35,195 nucleotides of DNA, from contig NZ_ANNU01000056.1 in NCBI RefSeq assembly GCF_000346615.1, forward strand, positions 1 to 35,195. Reading direction: 5' to 3'. A program made the translations under genes and the position numbers. The stretch is from Nafulsella turpanensis ZLM-10 (GTDB lineage: Bacteria > Bacteroidota > Bacteroidia > Cytophagales > Cyclobacteriaceae). Positions within the stretch are counted from its first letter, which is position 1; every line of letters starts with the position of its first letter. The notes beneath the pieces were generated by a model, which did not search any database, had not been told where the DNA came from, and was given only the letters and a program-made list of their open reading frames with translations. Below, in pieces: positions 18,409 through 26,634 of this stretch.

Positions 18409-19026
18409 ATGAGAACTCAAACAAAGCAAACACAGTCACAATTAACGCCGGAGCGTGCAAAAGAAATATTACGGGAAGGCAACGAACGTTTTGTCAACAA
18501 CCTGAGGTTTAACCGCAACCTGCTGCAGCAGGTAAATGAAACCTCCGAGGGACAGTTTCCTTTTGCCGTTGTATTAAGTTGCATCGACTCCCGCACCTCA
18601 GCCGAATTAATTTTCGACCAGGGACTGGGCGATATTTTCAGTACCCGTATTGCCGGAAACATTGTGAATGAAGATATCCTGGGTAGCATGGAGTTTGCCT
18701 GCAAAGTGGCGGGCTCTAAGCTTATTGTGGTACTGGGCCATACCAACTGCGGTGCTGTAAAAGGTGCCTGCGACCATGTGGAGATGGGCCACCTTTCAGG
18801 CCTGCTGGGAAAAATTCAGCCTTCTGTAAAGGCAGTAGAGTATCAGGGTGAAAGAAGCTCCAAAAATATGGAGTTTGTAGAAATGGTATCGCGGAAGAAC
18901 GTGGAGAAAATGCTGGCAGAAATTCAACAGAAGAGCCCTATTCTTCGTGAAATGATAGAAAGTGGGCAAATTGGAATTGTTGGCGCTATGTACAATGTCG
19001 AAACCGGCGTGGTAGAATTCTATTAA
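18409..19026 (+). CDS. Beta-class carbonic anhydrase
   Basis: A 205-residue zinc enzyme interconverting CO2 and bicarbonate. Zinc ligands and the catalytic dyad are all present: C58, D60 and R62 in LSCIDSRTSAE, and H111 and C114 in VLGHTNCGAVKGAC. IAGNIVNEDILGSMEFA is the usual following segment. No signal peptide is seen, so it is cytoplasmic and placed to act on bicarbonate brought in by the SulP protein encoded 27 bases upstream. A tetR gene follows 25 bases later, so all three genes should be one transcript. Confidence 0.96.
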   Translation: MRTQTKQTQSQLTPERAKEILREGNERFVNNLRFNRNLLQQVNETSEGQFPFAVVLSCIDSRTSAELIFDQGLGDIFSTRIAGNIVNEDILGSMEFACKVAGSKLIVVLGHTNCGAVKGACDHVEMGHLSGLLGKIQPSVKAVEYQGERSSKNMEFVEMVSRKNVEKMLAEIQQKSPILREMIESGQIGIVGAMYNVETGVVEFY

Positions 19027-19051
19027 GAGCCAGGCGCAGATAAGGTTTTAG

Positions 19052-19738
19052 ATGGAGAACTTACTAGCAAACATTCAGATAAAAGTTGATGAAAAGGTTT
19101 TTCTGAAAGACCCTGAAACTTCTGAAATAGGGAAGAATATCCTCCGGCAGGGTATTCTCCTTATGGATGAGCTGGGGTTTGAAAGTTTTACCTTTAAAAA
19201 ACTTGCCGAGCAGATCGGCTCGTCGGAAGCCACTGTTTATCGCTACTTCGAGAATAAACATATGCTGCTGATTTACCTGATCTCCTGGTACTGGAACTGG
19301 CAGGAATACCGGCTGGTATTTTCCACCACCAATATTCCCTCTGCGGTAGAAAGGCTGAAGATCGCCATCAGAATTCTTTCGGGTACCATTGTTAATGATG
19401 CCAACTTTTCGCACATCGATGAAGTAAGCCTGCAGCGGATTGTAGTGGCAGAGTCAGCCAAGTCTTTTTTAACCAAAGAAGTGGATGCCGATAACCGTGA
19501 AGGCTTTTTTCAGAGCTATAAGCGATTGTGCGGGCGGGTTACCGATATTATCATTGAAATTAACCCGGATTATCCCTACCCTGCTTCACTGGTGTCCACC
19601 ATATCGGAAAGCGCTCATTATCAGAGGTTTTTTGCCTGCCACCTGCCTTCCCTTACCAATATCAGTGAAAAGGTGGAAGGCCAGCTGGAAGAATTTTTAA
19701 TTGACCTGGCGCTAAAAACCATCTCAGTCAGCGAGTAA
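19052..19738 (+). CDS. TetR/AcrR-family regulator of the SulP/carbonic anhydrase operon
   Basis: A 228-residue regulator. The helix-turn-helix lies at residues ~47-66 (TFKKLAEQIGSSEATVYRYF), followed by the typical ENKHMLLIYLI helix. The C-terminal ligand-binding part is not recognisable as a named subfamily. Its place as third gene of the operon, 25 bases after the carbonic anhydrase, suggests autoregulation of inorganic-carbon uptake through the inverted repeat at 16752-16764. The inducer is unknown. There is no plus-strand T-run after it; the hairpin downstream fits the opposite strand better. Confidence 0.85.
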   Translation: MENLLANIQIKVDEKVFLKDPETSEIGKNILRQGILLMDELGFESFTFKKLAEQIGSSEATVYRYFENKHMLLIYLISWYWNWQEYRLVFSTTNIPSAVERLKIAIRILSGTIVNDANFSHIDEVSLQRIVVAESAKSFLTKEVDADNREGFFQSYKRLCGRVTDIIIEINPDYPYPASLVSTISESAHYQRFFACHLPSLTNISEKVEGQLEEFLIDLALKTISVSE

Positions 19739-19770
19739 TAAAAAGACCCTCCTCCCGATTTAGAGGAGGG
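19739..19770 (-). terminator. Rho-independent terminator of the channel operon (also facing tetR)
   Basis: CCCTCCTC (19747-19754) and GAGGAGGG (19763-19770) form a perfect 8-pair stem. On the minus strand it is followed by TCTTTTTATT, so it should stop transcripts coming from the K+ channel gene. On the plus strand there is no T-run, so it would be a poor terminator for tetR. Confidence 0.7.
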
Positions 19771-19884
19771 CTATTACCCAGACAGAGGTAAGCTGTTAGC
19801 CTGTTTCTGACTTCTGAGCCATGCTCATTTTCCTTAAAATAGGCTGGTACTTTCCACTTCAGCAGCAGTATTGAACAGTTAACT

Positions 19885-20715
19885 TTAATGGTCAGCGGGC
19901 TTGGTGGTCTTGTTCAGTTGAAGCCCGCAAAAGCGACAGTAGCTGGCGTCGGGCTGGTGGTCTTCGGGTTTGCAATTCGGGCAGGCCATAACAGTAGGCC
20001 GGGATCGTCTGTCAGCTCTGGTAAGTTCGGCCGAAACAATCCCTGTGGGTACAGCAATAATACCATAGCCCAGCAGCATCAGCAGGGTTGCCAGCATCTG
20101 CCCTTCAGTGGTCTGGGGCGCTATATCTCCATACCCTACAGTGGTAATGGTAACCACTGCCCAGTAAATACTCACGGGTATATTATCAAAACCATTTTCG
20201 GGCCCTTCTATCAGGTACATCAGTGCGCCTATAATGATGACAATCGTCATAACAGCCCCGATAAACACGATAATCTTGGCCACACTGCCCTGGAGCGCCC
20301 GCTTTAAGGTTTCAGCTTCACCCAGGAAGCGACTAAGCTTTAATATTCTAAAAATTCTTAGGAGCCGCAGTCCGCGAATGACCACCAGGAATTTGGACCC
20401 CTGGTAAAAAAAAGCAAGATAGGTGGGAAGGATGGAAAGCAGGTCGACAATGCCGTAAAAACTCAGAATATACCGCAGGGGGCGGGGAGCTGTAATAATC
20501 CGCAGAATGTATTCTATCGTAAAAGTAATGGTAAAGAACCATTCCAGACTGATGAGTAAGCGGGCATAGTCTTCCCGGATATCAGCCACACTTTCCAGTA
20601 TTACCGTTAAGATGCTCAGCAGGATAAAGACCAGGAGTGCCAGGTCAAAAGCTTTACCGGCAGGGGTGTGGCTTTTAAAAATGATGATGTACAGCTTTCT
20701 TTTCCAGTCTTTCAT
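19885..20715 (-). CDS. Voltage-gated K+ channel with C-terminal zinc ribbon
   Basis: A 276-residue six-helix channel. S1 lies near 22-40. The S4 voltage sensor (VVIRGLRLLRIFRILKLSRF, 111-130) has R114, R117, R120, R123, K126 and R129 at every third position. The pore and selectivity filter TTVGYGD (191-197) is K+-selective, and S6 follows. After S6, CPNC (C245, C248) and CRFCG (C260, C263) form a four-cysteine zinc ribbon in place of the usual cytoplasmic domain. It is the second gene of an operon, 36 bases after an MscS gene, with a terminator downstream. The zinc ribbon could tune gating or assembly; that is inference. Confidence 0.93.
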   Translation of the reverse strand: MKDWKRKLYIIIFKSHTPAGKAFDLALLVFILLSILTVILESVADIREDYARLLISLEWFFTITFTIEYILRIITAPRPLRYILSFYGIVDLLSILPTYLAFFYQGSKFLVVIRGLRLLRIFRILKLSRFLGEAETLKRALQGSVAKIIVFIGAVMTIVIIIGALMYLIEGPENGFDNIPVSIYWAVVTITTVGYGDIAPQTTEGQMLATLLMLLGYGIIAVPTGIVSAELTRADRRSRPTVMACPNCKPEDHQPDASYCRFCGLQLNKTTKPADH

Positions 20716-20751
20716 AAATAAAAAGGTACGATCTCAGCCTTGTCTTAAAGC

Positions 20752-21882
20752 TTACCGGCCGGATTCAGTTTCTTTTCCTCCCTGCTGATGAGTAGATGGC
20801 CGGAGAGCCATGTTCCCTGGCAGCTCAGTAATTTCAGCCCGGGTACGAGGCAGGCTATCAGGGTAATTCTTTCGAATAAAATCCATGAGCTGTTCGCGAA
20901 GTATTACACGGAGCTCCCAGGCATTTCCGGAATTGGCCGCACTGACAAGTGCCCGAAGCTGCACGGACTGATCTGTAAGTTCGGTTACCTGCAGAACGCA
21001 TACCCGCTTATCCCAGTATTTATTCTTTTCGCAAAGCCTCTTCAGTTCTTCTCTTATGGCCTCTATGGGCACAAAGTAATCGGTGTAGAGGAAAATAGTG
21101 CCCAGGATATCGGCAGAGCTTCGTGTCCAGTTCTGGAAGGGTTTTTCGATAAAATAGTTGATGGGCACCACCAGGCGGCGCTGGTCCCAAATCATGATAA
21201 CTACATAGGTAAAGGTAATTTCCTCTATGCGGCCCCATTCTCCCTCCACTACCACCACATCGTCTATCCTGATAGGTTGGGTAAAGGCAATCTGGAAACC
21301 GGCAATCAGGTTGGAGATAGATTTTTGGGCGGCAAATCCTAAAATAATGCCTGTTACTCCTGCTGAAGTTAGTAAACCGGCCCCTATGGTGCGAACTCCT
21401 TCGAAGCTCAGCAGAATTACTGAAACGGCAATGACGACAATGCCGATGACCAGCAGCCTTTTAATAAATTGTACCTGCGTCTGTACCTTGCGGGCAAGGT
21501 AATTATTCTCCTGCTTAACATCGAACTTGTGGTAAACCACATCTTCTACCACATCTGTTATCTGAATAAACAACCAGGCAAAGCTACAAATAAGCAGGAC
21601 CTGCTCCAGCTTGCTCAGGAAGAAGTAGGCCCCGGCTTCCATCTCAACCGTCTGGAAACTGATGCTGAACAGGATGAGCGGAAGCAGGACTTTTAATACC
21701 GGACGGAGGTTCCGGATAACAGATTCAACCAGCACTTCATCGTCCGTACTCTTTTTATACAATCTTAAAAAAGCATTGAAAAAAAGGCGGATAATCTGTC
21801 CGCCAATGATGGACAGCACAAGAAGGATCAGGATTTGAAAGAAGGGAATCAGGCCATTGTAAAAGGCAACAAAACGGTCCAT
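20752..21882 (-). CDS. MscS-family mechanosensitive channel, longer form
   Basis: A 376-residue MscS-like membrane protein with about five hydrophobic helices. The last, TIGAGLLTSAGVTGIILGFAAQKSISNLIAGFQIAF, is the pore helix, leading to PIRIDDVVVVEGEWGRIEEITFTYVVI (the beta domain). I choose ATG 21882 over a TTG at 21891, which would add only three residues. The C-terminal tail is polar (STHQQGGKETESGR). It is co-transcribed with the voltage-gated K+ channel 36 bases downstream. Together they look like a module for osmotic or membrane-potential stress. The ~240 bases upstream also hold the divergent FAN1-like gene's promoter. Confidence 0.92.
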   Translation of the reverse strand: MDRFVAFYNGLIPFFQILILLVLSIIGGQIIRLFFNAFLRLYKKSTDDEVLVESVIRNLRPVLKVLLPLILFSISFQTVEMEAGAYFFLSKLEQVLLICSFAWLFIQITDVVEDVVYHKFDVKQENNYLARKVQTQVQFIKRLLVIGIVVIAVSVILLSFEGVRTIGAGLLTSAGVTGIILGFAAQKSISNLIAGFQIAFTQPIRIDDVVVVEGEWGRIEEITFTYVVIMIWDQRRLVVPINYFIEKPFQNWTRSSADILGTIFLYTDYFVPIEAIREELKRLCEKNKYWDKRVCVLQVTELTDQSVQLRALVSAANSGNAWELRVILREQLMDFIRKNYPDSLPRTRAEITELPGNMALRPSTHQQGGKETESGR

Positions 21883-22096
21883 AGGGTACAATACTTGTAT
21901 TAAATACAGCTTAGCATCATAACCATTAATAATCCCTGCTGTTTAAAGGCAGCTCTTTTGCTATTCCCGTTAGGTTTTAAAAGCCAGTGGAAGGGAGGGA
22001 AATACGATAGCTTTTATCTTCAGAAAAAGAAGGTAGCTTTCTTTGTAAGTTGCGGAGCAGCAGTGTGTTAGTGTTTTATTTGCTGCCATTCTTTTC

Positions 22097-22104
22097 TATC
22101 TTTG
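22097..22104 (+). promoter_or_regulatory. -7 box of the FAN1-like gene
   Basis: TATCTTTG is a perfect TAnnTTTG. A TTTG lies at 22079-22082, only 14 bases upstream, so the -33 element is uncertain. Transcription would start near 22110, ten bases before the ATG at 22120. This also rules out the in-frame TTG at 22102 as start, because it lies inside the box. Confidence 0.5.
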
Positions 22105-22119
22105 CCTATCGGAGAAAGC

Positions 22120-23799
22120 ATGAGCAGAGAAATACAAAAGGACCTTCCGCCAAAATATTACCTCGACAATTTTAATGCCCTGCTGGGCTTTGCGGAAAAG
22201 ATGTATGGTCCCCTGCTTAAGGAGAACGAGCGGGAATTTATTGATGCTTTTCGCCGCCTTAGCGAAGATGCCCGCTGCCTCTTTCTTCGCTTTGCCAACC
22301 GAAAAGGGCTTTTCTTCCGAACCGATAAACTGCACTACCCCGAGCTCAGTTCGCTGGAAAGGGCGCTTGATGAGCTCCTGTTCCACCAGTTCTGTACCAT
22401 GCCTGCTGCAGACCATGCCCCCATGGCATCGCTCTTTTTACAGGTGTACAGCAGGCCCGAACTGGTACAGCTCTGCAAATGTCTGAATCCTGCGGAAAAG
22501 GGAATATCCGGACTTAAAAAGCCGGAAGTTATTGAATTGCTGCTCTCAAACAATGAATGGGATGAACTGCTGGAGGCTGCCGGGGAAATTGCGCCGGTGG
22601 TGAAGCACAACTTTGAGCAGGAGCTGGAGCTGCTGAAATTCCTCTTCTTCGGGCATACCGGCGGCGATATGTCGGAGTTTGTCATCCGGGACCTTGGGCT
22701 GGTTCGCTATGAAGAGCCGGAAGAGCACCAGTTGGTGGCAAGGTTTAATAAGCGGGAGGAGGTCGACGAACTGTTCGAACTGTCCCTGGCGTATCCCCAG
22801 TTTAAGGAACTCAGGGAAGGAGATTCCGACCAGCTGTATAGCTGGTATATGTCGTGGAGTAACCGCCGGATGAATTGGTGCGCCCAGGCACGGCCTCTTT
22901 TTAACCGGCTTACGCTTAAGCTTGCCCGTACGCTGGAAAGGCAGCAGCAACCCCAGTGGGCACTGGAGGTATATGAGCGAACCGATGATGCTCCTTCGAG
23001 GGAAAGAAGGGCTCGCCTGCTGCAGAAAACCGGGGCAGTTCAGGAAGCGCTGGAGTTATGTTACCGGATGGAGGAATCGCCACACAATGCAGATGAACTC
23101 TTTTTCGCCCGTGACTTTTCCAGTCGGCTGTTAAAGAAGAAAAGGCCTAAGAGTACTACACTCCATCTTCGGGAGGCGGAGGCAGTGGCTATAAGTAGTG
23201 ATTATCGTTACCAGGTCGAAAAAGGGGTAATGCAGCATTTTATTAAGCAGGGACAGGAGGCGATGTACAGCGAGAACTACCTGTGGCGGAGTTTATTCGG
23301 CCTGGTGTTCTGGGATATTGTTTTTGACCATGAGGCGCCGGTATACCATAGTCCCCTGCAGCGCGTACCTTCCGACCTCTACCTGCCCAGCTTCCTGGAG
23401 AGTAGGCAGGGCGCTATGCAGGAGCGCCTGCAGGAATTAGATAGCTCCGGAAAGCTGCTCAGCTATATCGAGAGGGTATATGAAGAGAAATGGGGGCTTG
23501 GCAACCCCTTGCTCAACTGGCATGAGAACACCCTCCCCCTGCTAAGGGCTGTTGTTGGTAACGTGGCACCCCAAAAGCTGGCCTCTGTGCTAATGGGAAT
23601 GGCACGAAACCTGAAGGAAAACGGTCGGGGCTTTCCGGACTTGTTTACCTGGACAGCGAAGGACTATGCTTTTATAGAAGTAAAATCGCCTAACGATACC
23701 CTCTCCGCACAGCAGCTAAGCTGGCTGCAGTTTTTTCAGCAGCATGGTATATCCGCCCGTGTTTTAAAAGTGGAATGGGTACAGGAAAATGAGTTTTAG
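22120..23799 (+). CDS. FAN1-like structure-specific nuclease with VRR-NUC domain
   Basis: A 559-residue protein resembling bacterial homologues of Fanconi-associated nuclease 1. The C-terminal VRR-NUC domain shows the PD-(D/E)xK site in GFPDLFTWTAKDYAFIEVKSP (D507, E520, K522), then the QLSWLQFF helix. An acidic residue in NWHENTLPLLRA precedes it. The middle is helical and TPR-like (QWALEVYERTDD, QEALELCYRME), and a SAP-like segment lies near 125-160 (LKKPEVIELLLS). FAN1 cleaves 5'-flap and branched DNA in interstrand-crosslink repair; that activity is inferred here from domain order. The ATG is preceded by GGAG, and the -7 box at 22097-22104 excludes the upstream TTG. The gene is alone. Confidence 0.88.
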   Translation: MSREIQKDLPPKYYLDNFNALLGFAEKMYGPLLKENEREFIDAFRRLSEDARCLFLRFANRKGLFFRTDKLHYPELSSLERALDELLFHQFCTMPAADHAPMASLFLQVYSRPELVQLCKCLNPAEKGISGLKKPEVIELLLSNNEWDELLEAAGEIAPVVKHNFEQELELLKFLFFGHTGGDMSEFVIRDLGLVRYEEPEEHQLVARFNKREEVDELFELSLAYPQFKELREGDSDQLYSWYMSWSNRRMNWCAQARPLFNRLTLKLARTLERQQQPQWALEVYERTDDAPSRERRARLLQKTGAVQEALELCYRMEESPHNADELFFARDFSSRLLKKKRPKSTTLHLREAEAVAISSDYRYQVEKGVMQHFIKQGQEAMYSENYLWRSLFGLVFWDIVFDHEAPVYHSPLQRVPSDLYLPSFLESRQGAMQERLQELDSSGKLLSYIERVYEEKWGLGNPLLNWHENTLPLLRAVVGNVAPQKLASVLMGMARNLKENGRGFPDLFTWTAKDYAFIEVKSPNDTLSAQQLSWLQFFQQHGISARVLKVEWVQENEF

Positions 23800-23892
23800 G
23801 TTGGGCAATGCCGCATGCCGCTAAGGGCTGCTGACATGCTGCCGAAATTTACAGCTCTTTATTAAAATTTAGTCCCTTTATACCTCTTAAAT

Positions 23893-24462
23893 CTACCCTC
23901 TGTTCCCGCGTTTTTTCTTCTCATAAATGGCACTGGCAAACCACAGGAATTCTTGCAGGTAGGTATCCAGCTTTTTGGCGAAAGCCTCATCAGTAAGCTT
24001 TCCTTCTTCATCAAACTTATGCTGTACTTCCGATACCAGCATCATTTGAGGAATAGGGTAGGCATAGAGGGCCAGTACCAGTTGCTGCATTTGCAGGGCT
24101 CCCCGCATACCGCCGATAGCGCCGGAAGATACGCTTACCACGCCAATGGCTTTTTTGTTGAACTCGGCCTTACTAAAGTGGTCGGCCATGTTTTTGAGGG
24201 CAGCGGTATAGCTGCCGTTATATTCAGGTGAAACGAAAAGAAGGCCATCTGCCTGCTGTAAAATGGTTCGGAGTTCGTCGGCACCATGTTGTGGAGCGTC
24301 GGCTTTATGCGTGTCCTGGAAAAGAGGAAAGGCATAGTCGGCCAGGTCAACCAGGCTGGCTTCAATATCATTTGACGCATTAAGCCTGCGGCCGAGTTCT
24401 TCGGATACAAAATGGGTTTGCCTTCCGTGGCGGATGCTGGCCGATATTATCGCTATTTTCAT
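23893..24462 (-). CDS. NADPH-dependent FMN reductase (flavodoxin-like fold)
   Basis: A 189-residue flavoprotein of the NADPH-dependent FMN reductase family. The N-terminal KIAIISASIRHGRQT is the FMN-phosphate loop and SPEYNGSYTAALKNMAD (residues 78-94) is the family's signature. Such proteins reduce FMN, quinones, azo dyes or chromate; the substrate here is open. It stands alone. Its upstream region has a perfect hairpin, CTGCAGA (24484-24490) / TCTGCAG (24495-24501), about 22 bases before the ATG. This could be an operator or a leader structure. Confidence 0.9.
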   Translation of the reverse strand: MKIAIISASIRHGRQTHFVSEELGRRLNASNDIEASLVDLADYAFPLFQDTHKADAPQHGADELRTILQQADGLLFVSPEYNGSYTAALKNMADHFSKAEFNKKAIGVVSVSSGAIGGMRGALQMQQLVLALYAYPIPQMMLVSEVQHKFDEEGKLTDEAFAKKLDTYLQEFLWFASAIYEKKKRGNRG

Positions 24463-24766
24463 TTTCTTATTTTAAGTCAAAAGCTGCAGATTTCTCTGCA
24501 GGGGTGGTAAAAGTGGCAGGAATTTGTCGTCTCTACCATGTGCGCCTGAAAAAGCAGCAGTAGCATAATGAGTCAACTGCTGTGGCGAATGCTTCAAAAT
24601 TAGGGTATTCCTTTCAGGATGGCAACAGCTTTTAAACTGAACAGCAGGAGGTGGAAAGGTAGCCCGGGAGGATCTGCCTCCTTTTAAGGAGAAAATGGAA
24701 AGTAGGCCAGGGTAAAAAAAAGCCCCGCTTGTACAGGCAGGGCTTCTAAATTACCAGGGGCAGCAA
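24463..24766. other. Intergenic region with FMN-reductase leader hairpin and operon terminator
   Basis: This 304-base stretch has no gene. It holds the hairpin at 24484-24501 just upstream of the FMN reductase, and the minus-strand terminator of the head-GIN operon at 24713-24745. Nothing else stands out. Confidence 0.5.
24713..24745 (-). terminator. Rho-independent terminator of the DUF4442-DUF962-DUF2807 operon
   Basis: On the minus strand AAGCCC (24745-24740) pairs with GGGCTT (24725-24720), with four more pairs inside past one mismatch, and is followed by a run of T (24719-24714). It lies about 20 bases after the head-GIN gene's stop. Confidence 0.75.
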
Positions 24767-25465
24767 TTATTTTCCTGCTTTTACGACTTTTCCGCTTCCG
24801 TGCGACTGTACGTCTACTACCTCGGGAGAACCACTGTAATAAACCGTGCCGCTTCCGGAAATACGGGCTTCAATGGATTGTTCTGCCCTGATGCGGCAGT
24901 CGCCACTTCCGCTGATTTTAACATTACAGTTTTGAATGGCCAGGTCCTCTCCATTTATTTCCCCGGAGCCTGTTATTTTAATGGCGGCTTCTTCTGCCCT
25001 GCCTTCCAGGTCCATATTGCCGCTGCCGGTAATGCTTAGGCCTAGTCTGTCCGTATCGATGGGCATTACAATATCGCCACTTCCGGTTACGGCCAGCTCC
25101 AGTTCATCGTTCCGGAAGGGGCTTTGTGTCTGCACATGTCCTGAGCCTGTTACTTTTAATGCTTCCAGTGCCGGGACAGTAATCCGGATGATTGGTGCTT
25201 TTTCCCGGTTTTTATTTTGCCACTCCCGTTCCAGTTTAATTTCGAGCTCACCATCTTCTACCTCAGTAATTACATGCGAAAGGAGTTCTTCATCGCCCTC
25301 TATCGTAAAAGACTGGCGAGCTCCGGGTTCAAGGTATACATTGGCACCCATGGAGAGGTTTATGCGGTCGAAGGGCTCCAGCTCCCGGTTTTGGGCCTGG
25401 GCGGTAGCCATATGGGCAGCCATGATAAACAGGCAGCAGCTTATTACTTTTTTGTAGGTGATCAT
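24767..25465 (-). CDS. Head-GIN domain protein (DUF2807), secreted
   Basis: A 232-residue exported protein. Residues 1-23 are a signal peptide (SCCLFIMAAHMATAQA). The rest is a right-handed beta-helix-like domain of the DUF2807 type, marked by recurring GSG turns at ~20-residue intervals (KVTGSGHVQ, AVTGSGDIV, SITGSGNMD, KITGSGEIN, KISGSGDCR, RISGSGTVYYSGSPEVV). No catalytic residues are known for this family, common in Bacteroidota; it is thought to sit in the periplasm or at the surface. It is last in an operon with DUF962 (28-base gap) and DUF4442. Confidence 0.9.
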   Translation of the reverse strand: MITYKKVISCCLFIMAAHMATAQAQNRELEPFDRINLSMGANVYLEPGARQSFTIEGDEELLSHVITEVEDGELEIKLEREWQNKNREKAPIIRITVPALEALKVTGSGHVQTQSPFRNDELELAVTGSGDIVMPIDTDRLGLSITGSGNMDLEGRAEEAAIKITGSGEINGEDLAIQNCNVKISGSGDCRIRAEQSIEARISGSGTVYYSGSPEVVDVQSHGSGKVVKAGK

Positions 25466-25493
25466 ATTTTAAAAATTTAGAGGTAAAGAAAAA

Positions 25494-25976
25494 TCAATAA
25501 GGAAGGTGGAGCTTTTTAAAGATAAAATGCATCAGCCATGCCGGGCCTATCAGCAGAAACTGCAGGTCTTTTAAAAAGCTCGGCTTTTTGCCTTCGACTT
25601 TATGTCCGTAAAACTGTCCGACCCAGGCGAGCACGAAAATGAGCAGGGCCACCTGCCAGAGCGGCATGCTGAGGCTTGTGTCGAGCCACCAGGCACCCAG
25701 CAGGCACAGCAGTGAAAAGAACAGCATTCCGGTAAAAAGTGGTGGGGACAGCAGCAGGTAATACACCAGTGTAAGTAAGAGCAGAAGCGTTGCCCAGTTA
25801 GCAAAATCGGCCATAGCACCCTCAAACGGGGCACTCATAAAGGCGGAAGGAATGGACCATAGCAGGCATACAATACTAAAAAAGATAAGGGGTACACACA
25901 GCCAGTGAATCGCTTTATTTGTAGCATTCTGGTGGCTGCTGCCATATTCTGTTAAAAGAGCATCTATCTTTCTCAT
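25494..25976 (-). CDS. Mpo1-like DUF962 membrane protein, possible 2-hydroxy fatty acid dioxygenase
   Basis: A 160-residue protein with about four hydrophobic helices. It shows the DUF962/Mpo1 hallmarks: YGSSHQNATNKAIHWLCVPL at residues 11-30 (H15, N20, H24) and QFYGHKVEGKKPSF near 121-134 (H125, E128). Yeast Mpo1 is an iron-dependent dioxygenase that shortens 2-hydroxy fatty acids by one carbon, and conserved histidines bind the metal. Bacteroidota carry sphingolipids and sulfonolipids with hydroxy acyl chains, so a lipid role is plausible. The gene lies 13 bases after DUF4442 and 28 bases before DUF2807. Function is inferred from the family. Confidence 0.85.
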   Translation of the reverse strand: MRKIDALLTEYGSSHQNATNKAIHWLCVPLIFFSIVCLLWSIPSAFMSAPFEGAMADFANWATLLLLLTLVYYLLLSPPLFTGMLFFSLLCLLGAWWLDTSLSMPLWQVALLIFVLAWVGQFYGHKVEGKKPSFLKDLQFLLIGPAWLMHFIFKKLHLPY

Positions 25977-25989
25977 GACTGTACCGTTT

Positions 25990-26517
25990 TTAAGCAGCTT
26001 GTTTATCCTTTTTGCCGGTTTTTACCTTCGCCCATTCTTTTATCTGCCAGTGTACCTTTGCTGTTGTCAGATGATTGCCCATGCGATCATGAACCTGCAC
26101 TTCGCAGGGGAGAATGATAGAATCTTCTGTTTTTAAAGGGGTGAAGATATGTTCCTCCATAAAATCCGGCGATAGCCTGAAAGTGGCAAAGGCCTCCATC
26201 TTTCCCTGGTAAAGATACTCTACCTCCAGAGTTTTAAGAATGAGCCGGTACTGCTTCGGGTTAAGGCCGGTCAGCAGCAGTACACCGGTGGTAAATTCAG
26301 ATAAGGTTGCCAGTGCGCAGGCATGGAGCCCTCCAATGTGGTTTTTGTTTTTTCGCTTATACGGAATTTTGGTTTTAATATGCGTATCGCTAATTTCGAG
26401 TATGCTGAAACCGTGTGGCAGGTTAAAAGGAATAATGCGGCTGAGGGCTTTGTTCAGCACCCAAAGGTAAAATCCGGAGTTTTTGGCTTTTTCAATAAGC
26501 CTGGCGGGGTCGGGCAT
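25990..26517 (-). CDS. DUF4442 hotdog-fold protein (thioesterase-like)
   Basis: A 175-residue single-domain protein of the DUF4442 family, related to the acyl-CoA thioesterase (hotdog) fold. Recognisable stretches are IIPFNLPHGFSILEISDTHIKTKIPYKRKNKNHIGGLHACALATLSEFTTG (residues ~28-77), which contains the helix where hotdog enzymes place their catalytic acid, and LKTLEVEYLYQGKMEAFATF. It is the first gene of the operon with DUF962 and DUF2807. No activity is established; acyl-thioester hydrolysis is the best guess. It is divergent from the FAD oxidoreductase. Confidence 0.82.
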   Translation of the reverse strand: MPDPARLIEKAKNSGFYLWVLNKALSRIIPFNLPHGFSILEISDTHIKTKIPYKRKNKNHIGGLHACALATLSEFTTGVLLLTGLNPKQYRLILKTLEVEYLYQGKMEAFATFRLSPDFMEEHIFTPLKTEDSIILPCEVQVHDRMGNHLTTAKVHWQIKEWAKVKTGKKDKQAA

Positions 26518-26634
26518 GGGAGTATAATGGGTTGTTTAACTATATCGAATATACGTATTAATATGGTTTACCGCTAACTCCTGCTTAAAATTATACAAAC
26601 AGTCTCTTTAACAGAGGCATTCTCAACTGATGGT

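Noticed and set aside
22102-22119. TTG start at 22102 for the FAN1-like gene
   Set aside because: This TTG lies inside a perfect -7 box, and an ATG with GGAG upstream follows at 22120.
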